Shown here piece after piece: positions 8,855 to 18,433 of a DNA stretch of 64,000 nucleotides. The notes below the pieces were generated by a model. The model was not told the DNA's origin. It made no database searches and worked only from the letters and a program-made list of their open reading frames with translations. Numbering within the stretch: the first letter of the stretch is position 1; every line of letters starts with the position of its first letter. Source of the stretch: an uncultured Commensalibacter sp. (GTDB lineage Bacteria; Pseudomonadota; Alphaproteobacteria; Acetobacterales; Acetobacteraceae); the NCBI GenBank assembly GCA_945266285.1, contig CALYOP010000003.1:124001-188000 (forward strand), in the 5' to 3' direction. Both the position numbers and the translations under genes were made by a program.

Positions 8855-11800
8855 ATGAACAAGCCTTCTAAACTTCTCGATACACTCCAGGACACAATTT
8901 TATTATGTGACGGAGGTATGGGATCCGTGGTTCAAATGCTTGACCTTGATATAGCCAAAGATTTCTGGAACAAAGAAAATTGTACTGAAGTCCTTAACCT
9001 GTCCCGCCCAGATTTGGTGCGCGATATTCACCGTCAATATTTTCAAGCCGGTGCCGATATGGTGGAAACGAATTCCTTTGGTGGTTCAACCGTTACCCTA
9101 AGTGAATTCGGACTACAAGATCAGGCTTATGAAATTAACAAACGTGCAGCTGAATTAGCCAACGAAGCGGCTGAATTATTTAATGATAACAAAGAACGCT
9201 TTGTTTTGGGTTCTATTGGACCGGGCACACGTCTTCCTTCATTAAATAATATTGATTACGACACATTAGAAGCCGGAATAACAGAACAATGCCGAGGCTT
9301 AATTGATGGAGGGGTTCATGGTTTTCTCATTGAAACCTGTCAAGACCTTCTACAAATCAAAGCTGCGGTTAACGCTACCAAAACGGCACAACTGAACGCA
9401 AAGATTCATTTGCCAATCTTTGTTCAAGTAACCATTGAAACAACAGGAACATTACTGGTCGGAAGCGACATCGCTGCTGCTGCGACGGTTATTGAATCCC
9501 TTGATGTTGACATGATGGGCTTAAATTGCGGCACCGGTCCGCGAGAAATGCGTGAAGCCGTTCAATGGCTTACGCAATATTGGCCACGTTTGCTATCCAT
9601 GCAACCGAATGCCGGATTGCCGGAACTGGTTGATGGTAAAACACATTATCCCCTATCACCACAAGATATGGCACATTGGATGTCCCGTTACATTGAAGAA
9701 AACGGTATTAATTTGATTGGTGGATGTTGCGGCACTAATCCTGGCCATATTCAGGCTTTAGATGGCATGCTTCGTGAACGGGCTAAAAATCGGGAAAAAC
9801 GTCAAGATCGTCCTGAAGCGGTACTACGAAAAAGTGTATGGATTCCATCCGTTGCCAGCCTTTTTTCTTCAACCCCATTAAGACAGGAAAATAGCGTCTT
9901 CTCTATTGGTGAACGGTGTAACGCTAATGGTTCTAAAAAATGGCGTGATCTACAGGCTCAAAAAGATTGGGATGGTTGTCTGACCATCGGACGTGAGCAG
10001 GTTAAAGAAGGTTCCAATGCATTAGATATTTGTATGGCCTTTGTCGGTCATGATGAACAAGCAGAAATGAGTGAAATTATTCCTCGTTTTACGGCATCAA
10101 TTAATGCGCCACTGATGATTGATTCAACCGATACCAAAGTTATCGAAGCCGCATTAAAAATGCATGGTGGTAAGCCAATCATTAATTCAATCAATTTTGA
10201 AGACGGTGAAACGATTGCTGCTGAACGTTTGTTACTTGCAAAAAAATTTGGTGCTGCCGTCGTGGCCCTTACCATTGATGAAGTTGGTATGGCACGAACA
10301 CCAGAAGATAAATTACGTATTGCCCGACGTTTGGTTGATTTTGCGTGCAACAAACATGGATTACCCCAATCGGATTTAATGATTGATCCATTAACTTTTA
10401 CCATCGCAACGGGCGTTGAAGACGATCGAAAACTTGGCCTTTGGACTTTAGAGGGAATAAAAGCCATTCATGATGAATTCCCCAATATTCAAATCGTACT
10501 TGGACTTTCAAATATTTCTTTTGGTTTAAATCCAGCTGCACGTGCCGTATTAAATTCGGTCTTTCTTCATCATGCTCAAAAAGCCGGAATGACGGCAGCA
10601 ATTATTCATGTCTCTAAAATCCGTCCTCTCCATCTTCTTGCCGAAGAAGAAATAAAAGTCATGGAGGATTTAATTTTTGATCGCCGAAACGAAGATTATG
10701 ATCCGCTAAAAAAAGTATTGGAAATTTTTGCAGATCGCAAAGCCGCACAAGTCGCAACACGTCCAGCCGCGACCACAATTGAAGAACGTTTGCATGACCG
10801 CATTGTTGATGGAAACCGCAAGGGATTAGAAGAAGATCTTCATGAAGCAATGAAGACGTATAGTCCCATCGAAATAATCAATAATCTGTTGTTAAATGGG
10901 ATGAAAACCGTTGGGGATCTGTTCGGTTCTGGAAAAATGCAATTACCTTTTGTTTTGCAATCTGCTGAAACCATGAAAAGTGCGGTTGCAATCTTGGAAC
11001 CCTTTATGGAAAAACAAGAAGGCAATCATCGTGGTACTATGGTGCTTGCAACCGTTAAAGGCGATGTTCATGATATCGGGAAAAATCTGGTTGATATTAT
11101 TCTCAGCAATAATGGATATCGCGTCATTAATTTGGGAATTAAAGTCCCCGTTGCCGATATGATTGCCGCTGCGAAAGAACATAAAGCTGATGCCATCGGC
11201 ATGTCTGGTTTATTGGTTAAATCTACGGTAATCATGAAAGAAAATCTGGAAGAAATGGCCAATCAAGGGCTTAATATTCCTGTTTTCCTTGGTGGTGCTG
11301 CATTAACGCGCAGCTATGTTGAAGAAGATTGTGCTGAAATTTATGACAAAAATAACGGTATCGTTGCTTATGCACGGGATGCTTTTGATGGATTGACCTT
11401 GATGGAACAATTAAGTCAAGGTGCTTTACCCAGCTATCTTTCAGCGCAACATCTTCATCGTAAAAAACCAAAACGTACAAATACCAATCAAAACCCATCG
11501 CAAGACGATGAACCTATTCCCATGTCGGAAGAAGAAGCCAAAGAACGGCGTCAGAATTTTGTATCTGATGTACCACCTCCTGAACCGCCATTTTGGGGAG
11601 CACGAAAACTTGAAGCACGTCTTAAAGCAGTTTTACCCTTTTTGAATGAACGCTCTTTGTATCAATTACAATGGGGTATGAAAAAACAGGGACGCTCTTT
11701 GGAAGAATTCCTTGAGGATGCCAAAGTTTCGCTGCGACCAATCTTATATCAACTTTTGGAACGCTGTGCCAAAGAACAGATTTTAATGCCACAAGCTGTT

Positions 11801-12364
11801 TATGGCTATTGGAAAGCCGCAGCCAAAGGGGATAGTTTAATTCTGTTTGAAGAAGATGGAACAACAGAATTATGTCGCTTCAAGCTTCCGCGACAATCGG
11901 AAAATGATCGTTTTTGTATTACAGACTTTATCCGAGATTATGATGATCCTATTCGGGATGTTATCGGATTACAAGCCGTCACCGTTGGTCAAAAAGCATC
12001 GGATGTTGCACGAGAATGGTTTGCCGATAACCATTATCAAAATTATCTTTACTTACATGGTTTATCGGTTGAGATTACCGAAGCAATGGCCGAATATACG
12101 CATTTACGTATGCGCTCTGAATTGGGATTTGCCCATGAAGATGAAGTCGATATGCAAAAACTCTTGGCTCAAGGATATCGGGGATCACGTTACTCTTTTG
12201 GTTATCCCGCCTGCCCCAATCTGGAAGATCAGGAACCGCTTTTGAAATTGCTTCAGGCTGACCGCGTTGGGATTTCGCTTTCTGAAGGATGGCAATTGCA
12301 TCCAGAACAATCAACATCGGCATTAGTGATTTTTAATCCAAAAGCCAAATATTTTGTTGTCTAA
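8855..12364 (+). CDS. metH: Cobalamin-dependent methionine synthase
   Basis: Transfers the methyl group of 5-methyltetrahydrofolate to homocysteine via methylcobalamin. The 1169 residues carry all four modules in the usual order. The homocysteine-binding barrel (1-~320) has the zinc cysteines in 'MGLNCGTGP' and 'IGGCCGTNPGH'. The pterin-binding barrel (~345-610) includes 'IGERCNANGSKKW'. The B12 cap and Rossmann domain (~640-890) has the cobalt-ligand motif 'GDVHDIGKNLVDI'. The AdoMet reactivation domain follows (~930-1169, 'RGSRYSFGYPACPNLEDQ'). Length is close to the 1227 residues of E. coli MetH. The gene stands alone, divergent from the secretion operon, and is followed by a hairpin. Nothing looks degenerate. 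Confidence 0.98.
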   Translation: MNKPSKLLDTLQDTILLCDGGMGSVVQMLDLDIAKDFWNKENCTEVLNLSRPDLVRDIHRQYFQAGADMVETNSFGGSTVTLSEFGLQDQAYEINKRAAELANEAAELFNDNKERFVLGSIGPGTRLPSLNNIDYDTLEAGITEQCRGLIDGGVHGFLIETCQDLLQIKAAVNATKTAQLNAKIHLPIFVQVTIETTGTLLVGSDIAAAATVIESLDVDMMGLNCGTGPREMREAVQWLTQYWPRLLSMQPNAGLPELVDGKTHYPLSPQDMAHWMSRYIEENGINLIGGCCGTNPGHIQALDGMLRERAKNREKRQDRPEAVLRKSVWIPSVASLFSSTPLRQENSVFSIGERCNANGSKKWRDLQAQKDWDGCLTIGREQVKEGSNALDICMAFVGHDEQAEMSEIIPRFTASINAPLMIDSTDTKVIEAALKMHGGKPIINSINFEDGETIAAERLLLAKKFGAAVVALTIDEVGMARTPEDKLRIARRLVDFACNKHGLPQSDLMIDPLTFTIATGVEDDRKLGLWTLEGIKAIHDEFPNIQIVLGLSNISFGLNPAARAVLNSVFLHHAQKAGMTAAIIHVSKIRPLHLLAEEEIKVMEDLIFDRRNEDYDPLKKVLEIFADRKAAQVATRPAATTIEERLHDRIVDGNRKGLEEDLHEAMKTYSPIEIINNLLLNGMKTVGDLFGSGKMQLPFVLQSAETMKSAVAILEPFMEKQEGNHRGTMVLATVKGDVHDIGKNLVDIILSNNGYRVINLGIKVPVADMIAAAKEHKADAIGMSGLLVKSTVIMKENLEEMANQGLNIPVFLGGAALTRSYVEEDCAEIYDKNNGIVAYARDAFDGLTLMEQLSQGALPSYLSAQHLHRKKPKRTNTNQNPSQDDEPIPMSEEEAKERRQNFVSDVPPPEPPFWGARKLEARLKAVLPFLNERSLYQLQWGMKKQGRSLEEFLEDAKVSLRPILYQLLERCAKEQILMPQAVYGYWKAAAKGDSLILFEEDGTTELCRFKLPRQSENDRFCITDFIRDYDDPIRDVIGLQAVTVGQKASDVAREWFADNHYQNYLYLHGLSVEITEAMAEYTHLRMRSELGFAHEDEVDMQKLLAQGYRGSRYSFGYPACPNLEDQEPLLKLLQADRVGISLSEGWQLHPEQSTSALVIFNPKAKYFVV

Positions 12365-12880
12365 CGCTTATTGATTCATTTCTTTTATAAAAATAACGCA
12401 TGATTTTATTTTTTAAGATCATGCGTATTTGATCATCCAATTTGTTTTAAATCGAACAGAAATCATTGCTATCAATAAGGGTTTATAAGCTTTATTTTTA
12501 TGCCATGGTATAAATTGGGTATGTTCTTAACCCTTTTATAATTCTGATGAATTTATTATTCATATCCTTATTTCGATAGCAATTAGAAAGACGTACCTGT
12601 TTATTTTTATTTTCACGCTTATATTAAATTAGATAACGTTTATTTATTCTGATTATCAAATTGCTCAATCAATTTTCATCGGTATGAGTAAGAATTCATT
12701 TTTAATCGCTTTTTGAATTCTACTTTTCTCAGATCACCAATATTTTTCTCATTAAATCAATATTTCAATTATTTTCGGCAATTTAATTGTAAATGTGCCT
12801 ATTTCGGCCTAATTACTCTTGTAAGAAATACCTTATTAATAGGTTTGGATAAATTTATCCCAACGTAAAGGATTTGATCA
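12365..12880. other. Intergenic region after metH
   Basis: 516 AT-rich bases. Apart from the hairpin at 12396-12426 I see no gene. The last part must contain the promoter of the Na/Pi cotransporter gene; no convincing Pho box (repeated CTGTCA-type element) was seen. Confidence 0.5.
12396..12426 (+). terminator. Hairpin after metH
   Basis: Inverted repeat ACGCATGAT ... ATCATGCGT (9 bp stem, loop of 13 bases, mostly T) starting 32 bases after the metH stop. No long T-run follows, so it is either a weak terminator or an mRNA 3'-end stabiliser. Confidence 0.55.
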
Positions 12881-14596
12881 TTGGGTTTTGTTACGCTTAC
12901 TAATCTTGCTGGTAGCGTTGCCTTGTTACTCTGGGGCGTTCATATGGTTCAAACGGGGGTGCAACGCGCATGCGGTGCACGCCTTAATGTGATTTTGTCA
13001 CATACGCTTCGCAATAAATTTCATGCTTTTTTCGCAGGATTAGGAATTACAGCAATTCTGCAGTCTTCTACGGCAACAGGATTAATGATCACTGGTTTTG
13101 CAGCTGAAGGATTAATTGGTTTATCTTCAGCCTTGGCGGTTATGCTTGGGGCGAATGTTGGAACAACGCTGATCGTTCAGGTCTTATCCTTTGACGTTTC
13201 ACGTATTGCACCGCTTTTTGTGCTGATTGGTGTGATGATGTTTCGTCGGGGTGCGAATTATGTGCGTGATTCCGGCCGTGTTTTTATTGGTCTTGGGTTG
13301 ATTTTAATTTCATTGCACCAATTTTTGGAAATTCTTCATCCATACACCAATCAACCAACCCTTCGTATGATGTTGGGAACCATTGCCGATATGCCTTTGA
13401 CAGCTGTCGCAATTGGGGTGATTTTTACCTGGATCATGCATTCATCCGTAGCAATGGTATTATTGATTGCTTCTTTTGCTGCACATAATGTTATCCCTGC
13501 GGATACAGCTTTTGCGATGGTATTGGGTTCCAATATTGGTACAGCATTAAATCCGGTTTTAGAAGGTGCAGGTAAGGATCCTGTGGGGAAAAGATTACCT
13601 ATCGGCAATCTTTTAAACCGCGTTGTTGGTGCAATTATAATTTTATGTTTTCTGCCATATATCACCAAATGGATGGTTCAATATTATCCAGATATGAACC
13701 GGTCCGTTGCCAATTTTCATACCTTTTTCAATATTATCGTTGCTGTCGCTTTTTTCCCGTTTTTGGAACCCTATTCCCGGTTGCTGAAAAAAATGCTTCC
13801 GCGGCAGGTGGAAGAACAAGCAGCAGATCCGTCTAAACCGATTTATCTTGATACTTCGGTTCTTACGCATTCGCCTTCAATTGCTTTGGGAAATGCAACG
13901 CGAGAATCATTGCGACTTTGTGATGTTGTTGAGAAAATGCTGAGCGGGGTTAATGAGTGTTTCAAAACCCAAACGCCACAAGTTGCAAGTGCTGCGCGAC
14001 GTGTTCATGTCGTTTTGGATAAACTGACAACGGCGATACAGACCTATCTGACTTCGCTTGATCCAGAGGCAATGAATCACAAAGAAATCACGCAAGTTGA
14101 ACGGATTTTAACCTTTTGCACACAAATGGCTAATGCCGGCGATGTATTAGATCGGAATGTTTTACCTTCCGTTCAAAAGATCACAAAACAACGGATATTA
14201 TTGCCAAAAGAAATGATGCAACCCTTATCCAATATGTTGGATCGTATCTTTACCAATCTGCGGCTTGCGGCGACCTTATTGTTGACAGAAGATGAAAGCA
14301 TGGCCCGTCGATTAGCCGAAGAAAAAGACATTTTCCGTGATATCGAAACAAAAACTTTATCCGATTATTATACGCGTTTACGTGAAAACACATTGAACAA
14401 ACTGGATATTCAGGCCGGTGCCTATATGCTGGAATTAATTCGTGATCTTAAACGAACCAATACGCATATTGTAGCTTCGGCTGCTTATCCTGTTCTTGAT
14501 CAATCAGGACTTTTATTGCCTAGTCGTCTGCAACCTGAGAATGAAACCGGTAAAAATCTGTATGATCCCGATTCAAGCGAAGTCATGCAGGATTAG
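12881..14596 (+). CDS. Na/Pi cotransporter family protein with C-terminal PhoU-like domain
   Basis: A 571-residue inner-membrane protein of the NptA/YjbB family. It has two inverted Na_Pi_cotrans repeats (about residues 10-150 and 160-310), marked by the QSS motif at residue 61 ('ILQSSTATGLMITGF') and its counterpart 'IMHSSVAMVLLIASF' near 187. A helical PhoU-like region (~350-545) follows. The family moves phosphate with sodium and may work as an exporter when phosphate is in excess. The start must be TTG at 12881, because an in-frame TGA lies only two codons upstream; an AAAGG element lies about 9 bases before it. The gene is monocistronic and ends at a shared bidirectional terminator. Confidence 0.92.
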   Translation: MGFVTLTNLAGSVALLLWGVHMVQTGVQRACGARLNVILSHTLRNKFHAFFAGLGITAILQSSTATGLMITGFAAEGLIGLSSALAVMLGANVGTTLIVQVLSFDVSRIAPLFVLIGVMMFRRGANYVRDSGRVFIGLGLILISLHQFLEILHPYTNQPTLRMMLGTIADMPLTAVAIGVIFTWIMHSSVAMVLLIASFAAHNVIPADTAFAMVLGSNIGTALNPVLEGAGKDPVGKRLPIGNLLNRVVGAIIILCFLPYITKWMVQYYPDMNRSVANFHTFFNIIVAVAFFPFLEPYSRLLKKMLPRQVEEQAADPSKPIYLDTSVLTHSPSIALGNATRESLRLCDVVEKMLSGVNECFKTQTPQVASAARRVHVVLDKLTTAIQTYLTSLDPEAMNHKEITQVERILTFCTQMANAGDVLDRNVLPSVQKITKQRILLPKEMMQPLSNMLDRIFTNLRLAATLLLTEDESMARRLAEEKDIFRDIETKTLSDYYTRLRENTLNKLDIQAGAYMLELIRDLKRTNTHIVASAAYPVLDQSGLLLPSRLQPENETGKNLYDPDSSEVMQD

Positions 14597-14611
14597 GCAT
14601 GTTTTAGGTGT

Positions 14612-14643
14612 AATTATCGGGTTTTAAATAAAAACCGATAATT
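14612..14643. terminator. Bidirectional terminator between convergent genes
   Basis: Stem AATTATCGG + GTTTT pairing with AAAAACCGATAATT (one mismatch) around a short A-rich loop, between the Na/Pi cotransporter gene (+) and the small minus-strand gene. A/T runs on both arms allow termination in both directions. Confidence 0.75.
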
Positions 14644-14651
14644 TATCACCA

Positions 14652-14906
14652 TCATGGCTCGATAATCGACTCAAGCTTACCAATAATTGAATCCAGTGAT
14701 TCTGCAAGGATATGTCCGTTTGGCAGTTTTTTAGCTTCTAAAGCATCGTTCCGAACTTTTTTAACCAGACTTTTCTTTTGTTCATTGCTAAGTAAAACAA
14801 AAGCTTCCTTTAAAATATAACGTAAAGCAATTTCGTTCCCTGCCGTTTTTTTATAAAGTTCGGTTTTGTCTTCATTATCGATTACTGCATTTTGTTTTTC
14901 GGTCAT
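14652..14906 (-). CDS. Small hypothetical protein, 84 aa
   Basis: An 84-residue soluble, charged, probably helical protein (MTEKQNAVIDNEDKTE..., ending IIGKLESIIEP). The longer frame upstream to 14987 is less likely: the ATG at 14906 is preceded by a good GGAG site 7-8 bases away, while the upstream start has none. No cysteines, no membrane segment, no motif that I recognise. It is alone on the minus strand, convergent with the Na/Pi cotransporter gene. Function unknown. Confidence 0.65.
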   Translation of the reverse strand: MTEKQNAVIDNEDKTELYKKTAGNEIALRYILKEAFVLLSNEQKKSLVKKVRNDALEAKKLPNGHILAESLDSIIGKLESIIEP

Positions 14907-15167
14907 TATATTCTCCAAATTAAATATTTTAGATGAATATAATAACTTTCTTACGATGAAACCATAGGAAGCTATAAAATCATCCATATCCTATTGGTCC
15001 CATTTATGGGCTGTTTTCTATTAATAAATTTTTAAGCTGTAATTATAAAAAGGAAAAATTATTTATAATTTTTGTTGTTATTAGTATTTTAGAAAATAAT
15101 AAATCATATGATCGCGTATCGCCTCTAAAATACATCATCATTTGAATAAAAATCTTAATCTATTCCC

Positions 15168-15746
15168 ATGACCCAAATAAAAACTATTACTTTAATCTTG
15201 TCTTTTATAATCTATTGCACCGTATCATTACCTGCAAACGCTCACAAAGAACATGGTAAAGAACGAATAAAAAAAGCGCAGGAAGCCACTTCCCAAGGGA
15301 AATTTAAATGGTCCACTTATGTGAATTCTAAATACCAGTTCCAGATATGCTATCCCAACTTTATGATTCCACAAGGCGAGGCCGATAATGGTGATGGACA
15401 AAAATTTATTGCAAAAGATGGAGGCAAGCTTACCGTATATGGTTATTATAATGTTATTAATAACGGTGATTTCTTAAAAACGGTAAAAGATTCCACTCAA
15501 CTTACGATTGGGAAAAACGGTCATATAACTTATCATACCTATCATCAAAGTTGGGTTGTTATTTCAGGCATCAATAATAAAAAGAATATTTTTTACTATA
15601 AATTTCTTAGTGAAAAGAATGATCGTATTCTTGTTCTGGAATTCGTATATTCTCATATACTAGCGACAAAATATAATGAAATTACCAAAAAACTTGGATC
15701 ATGTTTTAAAGATATAAACCGCTCTTCATCTTCCGATAATCTATAA
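15168..15746 (+). CDS. Hypothetical secreted/periplasmic protein
   Basis: 192 residues with a clear Sec signal peptide (hydrophobic residues 6-20, cleavage predicted after 'SLPANA', residue 25), followed by a charged linker and a compact domain of about 140 residues ('YVNSKYQFQICYPNFMIPQGE'). Two cysteines in the mature part (about residues 60 and 182) could form a disulphide. The pattern resembles short periplasmic proteins with a 'Y-x-F-x-I-x-Y-P' start found in many proteobacteria, but I cannot name the family with confidence. It is monocistronic, and no strong ribosome-binding site precedes the ATG. Confidence 0.7.
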   Translation: MTQIKTITLILSFIIYCTVSLPANAHKEHGKERIKKAQEATSQGKFKWSTYVNSKYQFQICYPNFMIPQGEADNGDGQKFIAKDGGKLTVYGYYNVINNGDFLKTVKDSTQLTIGKNGHITYHTYHQSWVVISGINNKKNIFYYKFLSEKNDRILVLEFVYSHILATKYNEITKKLGSCFKDINRSSSSDNL

Positions 15747-15981
15747 GGGTAATTTATCCATTTAGCATGTCAGATTAGGATTAATAATAAACTGGGTAAG
15801 AAAGCAAATAAAGATGTTTGAAAATAACATAACTTATAATGATTTATTCAAATCAATCTAATGAACATTTATAGAAATGTTGTTTTTAAATCCATGTCTT
15901 ATTTGATGATATATATAAAATATCCATGAATGAATTATTCAATAATACAGATATTTTGTAAATTTCATTTTAACAACAAAT

Positions 15982-16017
15982 AAAATTCCTCCCTCTCTGT
16001 TAAGAAGGAGGAATTTT
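15982..16017 (-). terminator. Rho-independent terminator of the RTX gene
   Basis: Perfect 11-bp stem (AAAATTCCTCC / GGAGGAATTTT) with a 14-base loop, directly after the RTX gene stop at 16022 and followed on the minus strand by a T-rich stretch. Confidence 0.85.
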
Positions 16018-16021
16018 GCTT

Positions 16022-18358
16022 TTAGGCTACTTTATCAGTCCAGACCGCATTTATCTTGGATGCAAACTGTTCCTGATTGCTACATAGGGCATTATTATCT
16101 GCTATTGAGAAATAATCTTTACTAATATTAACTAATTGATCGACATTCTTTTCAGAAAGAACTTTACCATTAGCAGTTAAAAACTCATTCACGTGATAAT
16201 TCGAGGAACTATACCAATTTTGAATAGTAATCGTATCTGAGGAATTCGTGTTTTTGATACACAAATTATTATTATCTTTATAAAAGTATAGTTGCTCTGC
16301 ATTAATATCCGTGAACTTAACGACATCATTATGTCCAGCAGAATAGTCGTAATTATAAATGGTATCATTCCCGTCACCTTTGGAGAAAACATAGGTGTCA
16401 GAACCATCCCCACCAACAAGGTAATCATCCCCTTTACCACCAATAATAATGTCATCACCATCATCGCCGTAAAGACTGTCATTACCAGCACCACCAGATA
16501 AATGCTCAGCGTCAGAACGGCCGTGAATAATCGTATTTTTATCGCTGGTTAAAATCCAATCATTTTTATCAGCAGCCGTATAGTTCGTTTCATTTGCATC
16601 TAGTATCTTTAATCGACCACCTAATAAGTCGCCTGTATTATAAGCGCTAACTTGTTCCCTTAGAGTAGCAAGTTGCTCGCTATTCATGGATTCTATCCAT
16701 TTTTTTGACTGATCAATCATTTGATCAAAATCAAAATCTTTTGGGTAGGCTTTATAAAGGTCCACCATATCCGAAATTGCAGCTGTAGGATCAACAGCAC
16801 CACGTTGGTTAAAAATATCCATGGGGTTGATCGTATTATCAACTTCTTTAAGGATAGTTGAAAACTCATAAGGGAGAAGTCTGGTTTGAACGGATAACGT
16901 ATCGTAAACCAGTCGAGAAATGTTATTATAAGCGGTATTAATTTGATCCGTGTAATTAATGATATCCGCATCATTGATATAGTACAATGAAGTTGTTTTT
17001 CTACCACAAAATGCGTCAATAAGACCAATTTTATCTTTTGCTTCATTAAAAGCTTCTAAAACTTTGGGGTCTTTGAGACCAATTTCACGATTTTGATATT
17101 GACCAGGGTTGACGCGTATTGTTCTACCTGAATTTTTCGTTTCAGTTGCAGCAACTAACTTAACTTGACTGGTGTAATTTGGGTCTGTTTTTGCCCATGC
17201 ATCCAACAATTTTGGCAATAATTGAATTTGTTCTGCTTTTGTTATTGCGTTTGCATATTGCGTAAGAATATCTTGTAAATCTTTTGAAAGTGCTGTTGAT
17301 TGTTGAAGATCTCTTAAACGGCCCACACCCCAAAAGGATGGTAAAAGTTTTTGCTGATCGGTTAATTCTAATTGATCTTTATATTCAGTAATCATCGAAC
17401 TGTAATCAAAGTTCGCATCGCCCATTTCATGGGTTTGACCATCTTTGATTTCATATGACCCTAATTGAGCCAATGTATTTCCATTATCTAAATTTTGATT
17501 AGTATCTTTATGATTTAAAGAAAGACGCGTAATACCCAGTTCTTCTAGTGTATAAAGCTCACCATTTTGGTTTGTTCCATCACTATTTGCATCGCGCCAT
17601 ATTTTTAATTTATCGAAATCTTTGTCATTTTTATCAATAAAGCCATCTTTGTTCGTATCGAATTCAGCAAGCGCTTCAAAACCATTTTTTGCTAAGGTAC
17701 CATCATGTAATTTGGTATAGTTACCAAATAATTCAGACCCATCATTAATAATTCCGTCATTATTCCGGTCAACAACTAATAACCCGTCATTTTTATCAAC
17801 CCATCCGGTTGCATTTTTTATACCATCGCCATCCATATCAAATACTGATCGCGAATCTTGAAAATTAAAACCTGTCATTTTAACACCGTCACCATTTAAA
17901 TCCAAAATTAATGGATCGTAAATTTCGTAATGAAAATTTGTCTCATTAGATATGAGTGATGGGGGATCTTGTGGGGAAATCATTCCTGAAGGACTTCCCC
18001 CTTTTTTATTTTTATGATCGGAATTATACAAATTATATTCCAATTTGCCAATGGTGTAGCCCATCGAAAGCCAATCGACATACCTAATAATTTGATTCTT
18101 GCCGCATGTTCCTGTGGCTAATGTATATGTCAATCCTTTATTATTTATTATAGTCCCTACTGCTGCAATATCGTGATGTAGAACAGATTTATCCTTACCA
18201 TGGTTCCAACAATTCGCAGCATGCTTAGCAGCATCTATAATGATCGTTATATTAATCGGATTGCCTAATGATGCTTTAAGCGCTTCACCAAGAACGGCTA
18301 AAGCACCCTTGCCATCTTTTCCATCGATTGATGATGCCGTATCTATTGTGCCATTCAC
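16022..18358 (-). CDS. RTX / EF-hand-like calcium-binding secreted protein
   Basis: At least 778 residues. A calcium-binding module at about 145-300 has a string of aspartate-rich loops ('LILDLNGDGVKMTG', 'DMDGDGIKNATG', 'DRNNDGIINDGSELFGN', 'DTNKDGFIDKNDKDF', 'DANSDGTNQNGELY'), as in FrpA/FrpC-type and other type I-secreted proteins. A helical region follows (~330-600), then RTX nonapeptide repeats at about 610-670 ('GGAGNDSLYGDDGDDIIIGG', 'GGDGSDTYVFSKGDGNDTI'). There is no Sec signal; the C-terminal ~60 residues would carry the type I signal. The exporter at 4.5-8.4 kb is the likely partner. GTG at 18358 has no ribosome-binding site. The frame stays open to an ATA at 18421 that sits behind an ideal AAAGGAGG, so the true start is probably there (about 799 aa) or the gene is impaired. 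Activity unknown. Confidence 0.82.
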   Translation of the reverse strand: MNGTIDTASSIDGKDGKGALAVLGEALKASLGNPINITIIIDAAKHAANCWNHGKDKSVLHHDIAAVGTIINNKGLTYTLATGTCGKNQIIRYVDWLSMGYTIGKLEYNLYNSDHKNKKGGSPSGMISPQDPPSLISNETNFHYEIYDPLILDLNGDGVKMTGFNFQDSRSVFDMDGDGIKNATGWVDKNDGLLVVDRNNDGIINDGSELFGNYTKLHDGTLAKNGFEALAEFDTNKDGFIDKNDKDFDKLKIWRDANSDGTNQNGELYTLEELGITRLSLNHKDTNQNLDNGNTLAQLGSYEIKDGQTHEMGDANFDYSSMITEYKDQLELTDQQKLLPSFWGVGRLRDLQQSTALSKDLQDILTQYANAITKAEQIQLLPKLLDAWAKTDPNYTSQVKLVAATETKNSGRTIRVNPGQYQNREIGLKDPKVLEAFNEAKDKIGLIDAFCGRKTTSLYYINDADIINYTDQINTAYNNISRLVYDTLSVQTRLLPYEFSTILKEVDNTINPMDIFNQRGAVDPTAAISDMVDLYKAYPKDFDFDQMIDQSKKWIESMNSEQLATLREQVSAYNTGDLLGGRLKILDANETNYTAADKNDWILTSDKNTIIHGRSDAEHLSGGAGNDSLYGDDGDDIIIGGKGDDYLVGGDGSDTYVFSKGDGNDTIYNYDYSAGHNDVVKFTDINAEQLYFYKDNNNLCIKNTNSSDTITIQNWYSSSNYHVNEFLTANGKVLSEKNVDQLVNISKDYFSIADNNALCSNQEQFASKINAVWTDKVA

Positions 18359-18418
18359 ATCATTCCAAGCATTCGTGTTGTTCGGTTTGTTACCATTATT
18401 AGAAGATGAATCTTGCCC

Positions 18419-18433
18419 TATTTTATCCTCCTT
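18419..18433 (-). promoter_or_regulatory. Strong ribosome-binding site facing an ATA codon (probable original RTX start)
   Basis: On the minus strand AAAGGAGG is followed after 5 bases by ATA (18421-18419), in frame with the RTX protein and adding 21 polar residues (GQDSSSNNGN...). Between the upstream in-frame stop and GTG 18358 there is no ATG, GTG or TTG in this frame. Either AUA is used as a weak start, or an ATG has mutated. Confidence 0.6.
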
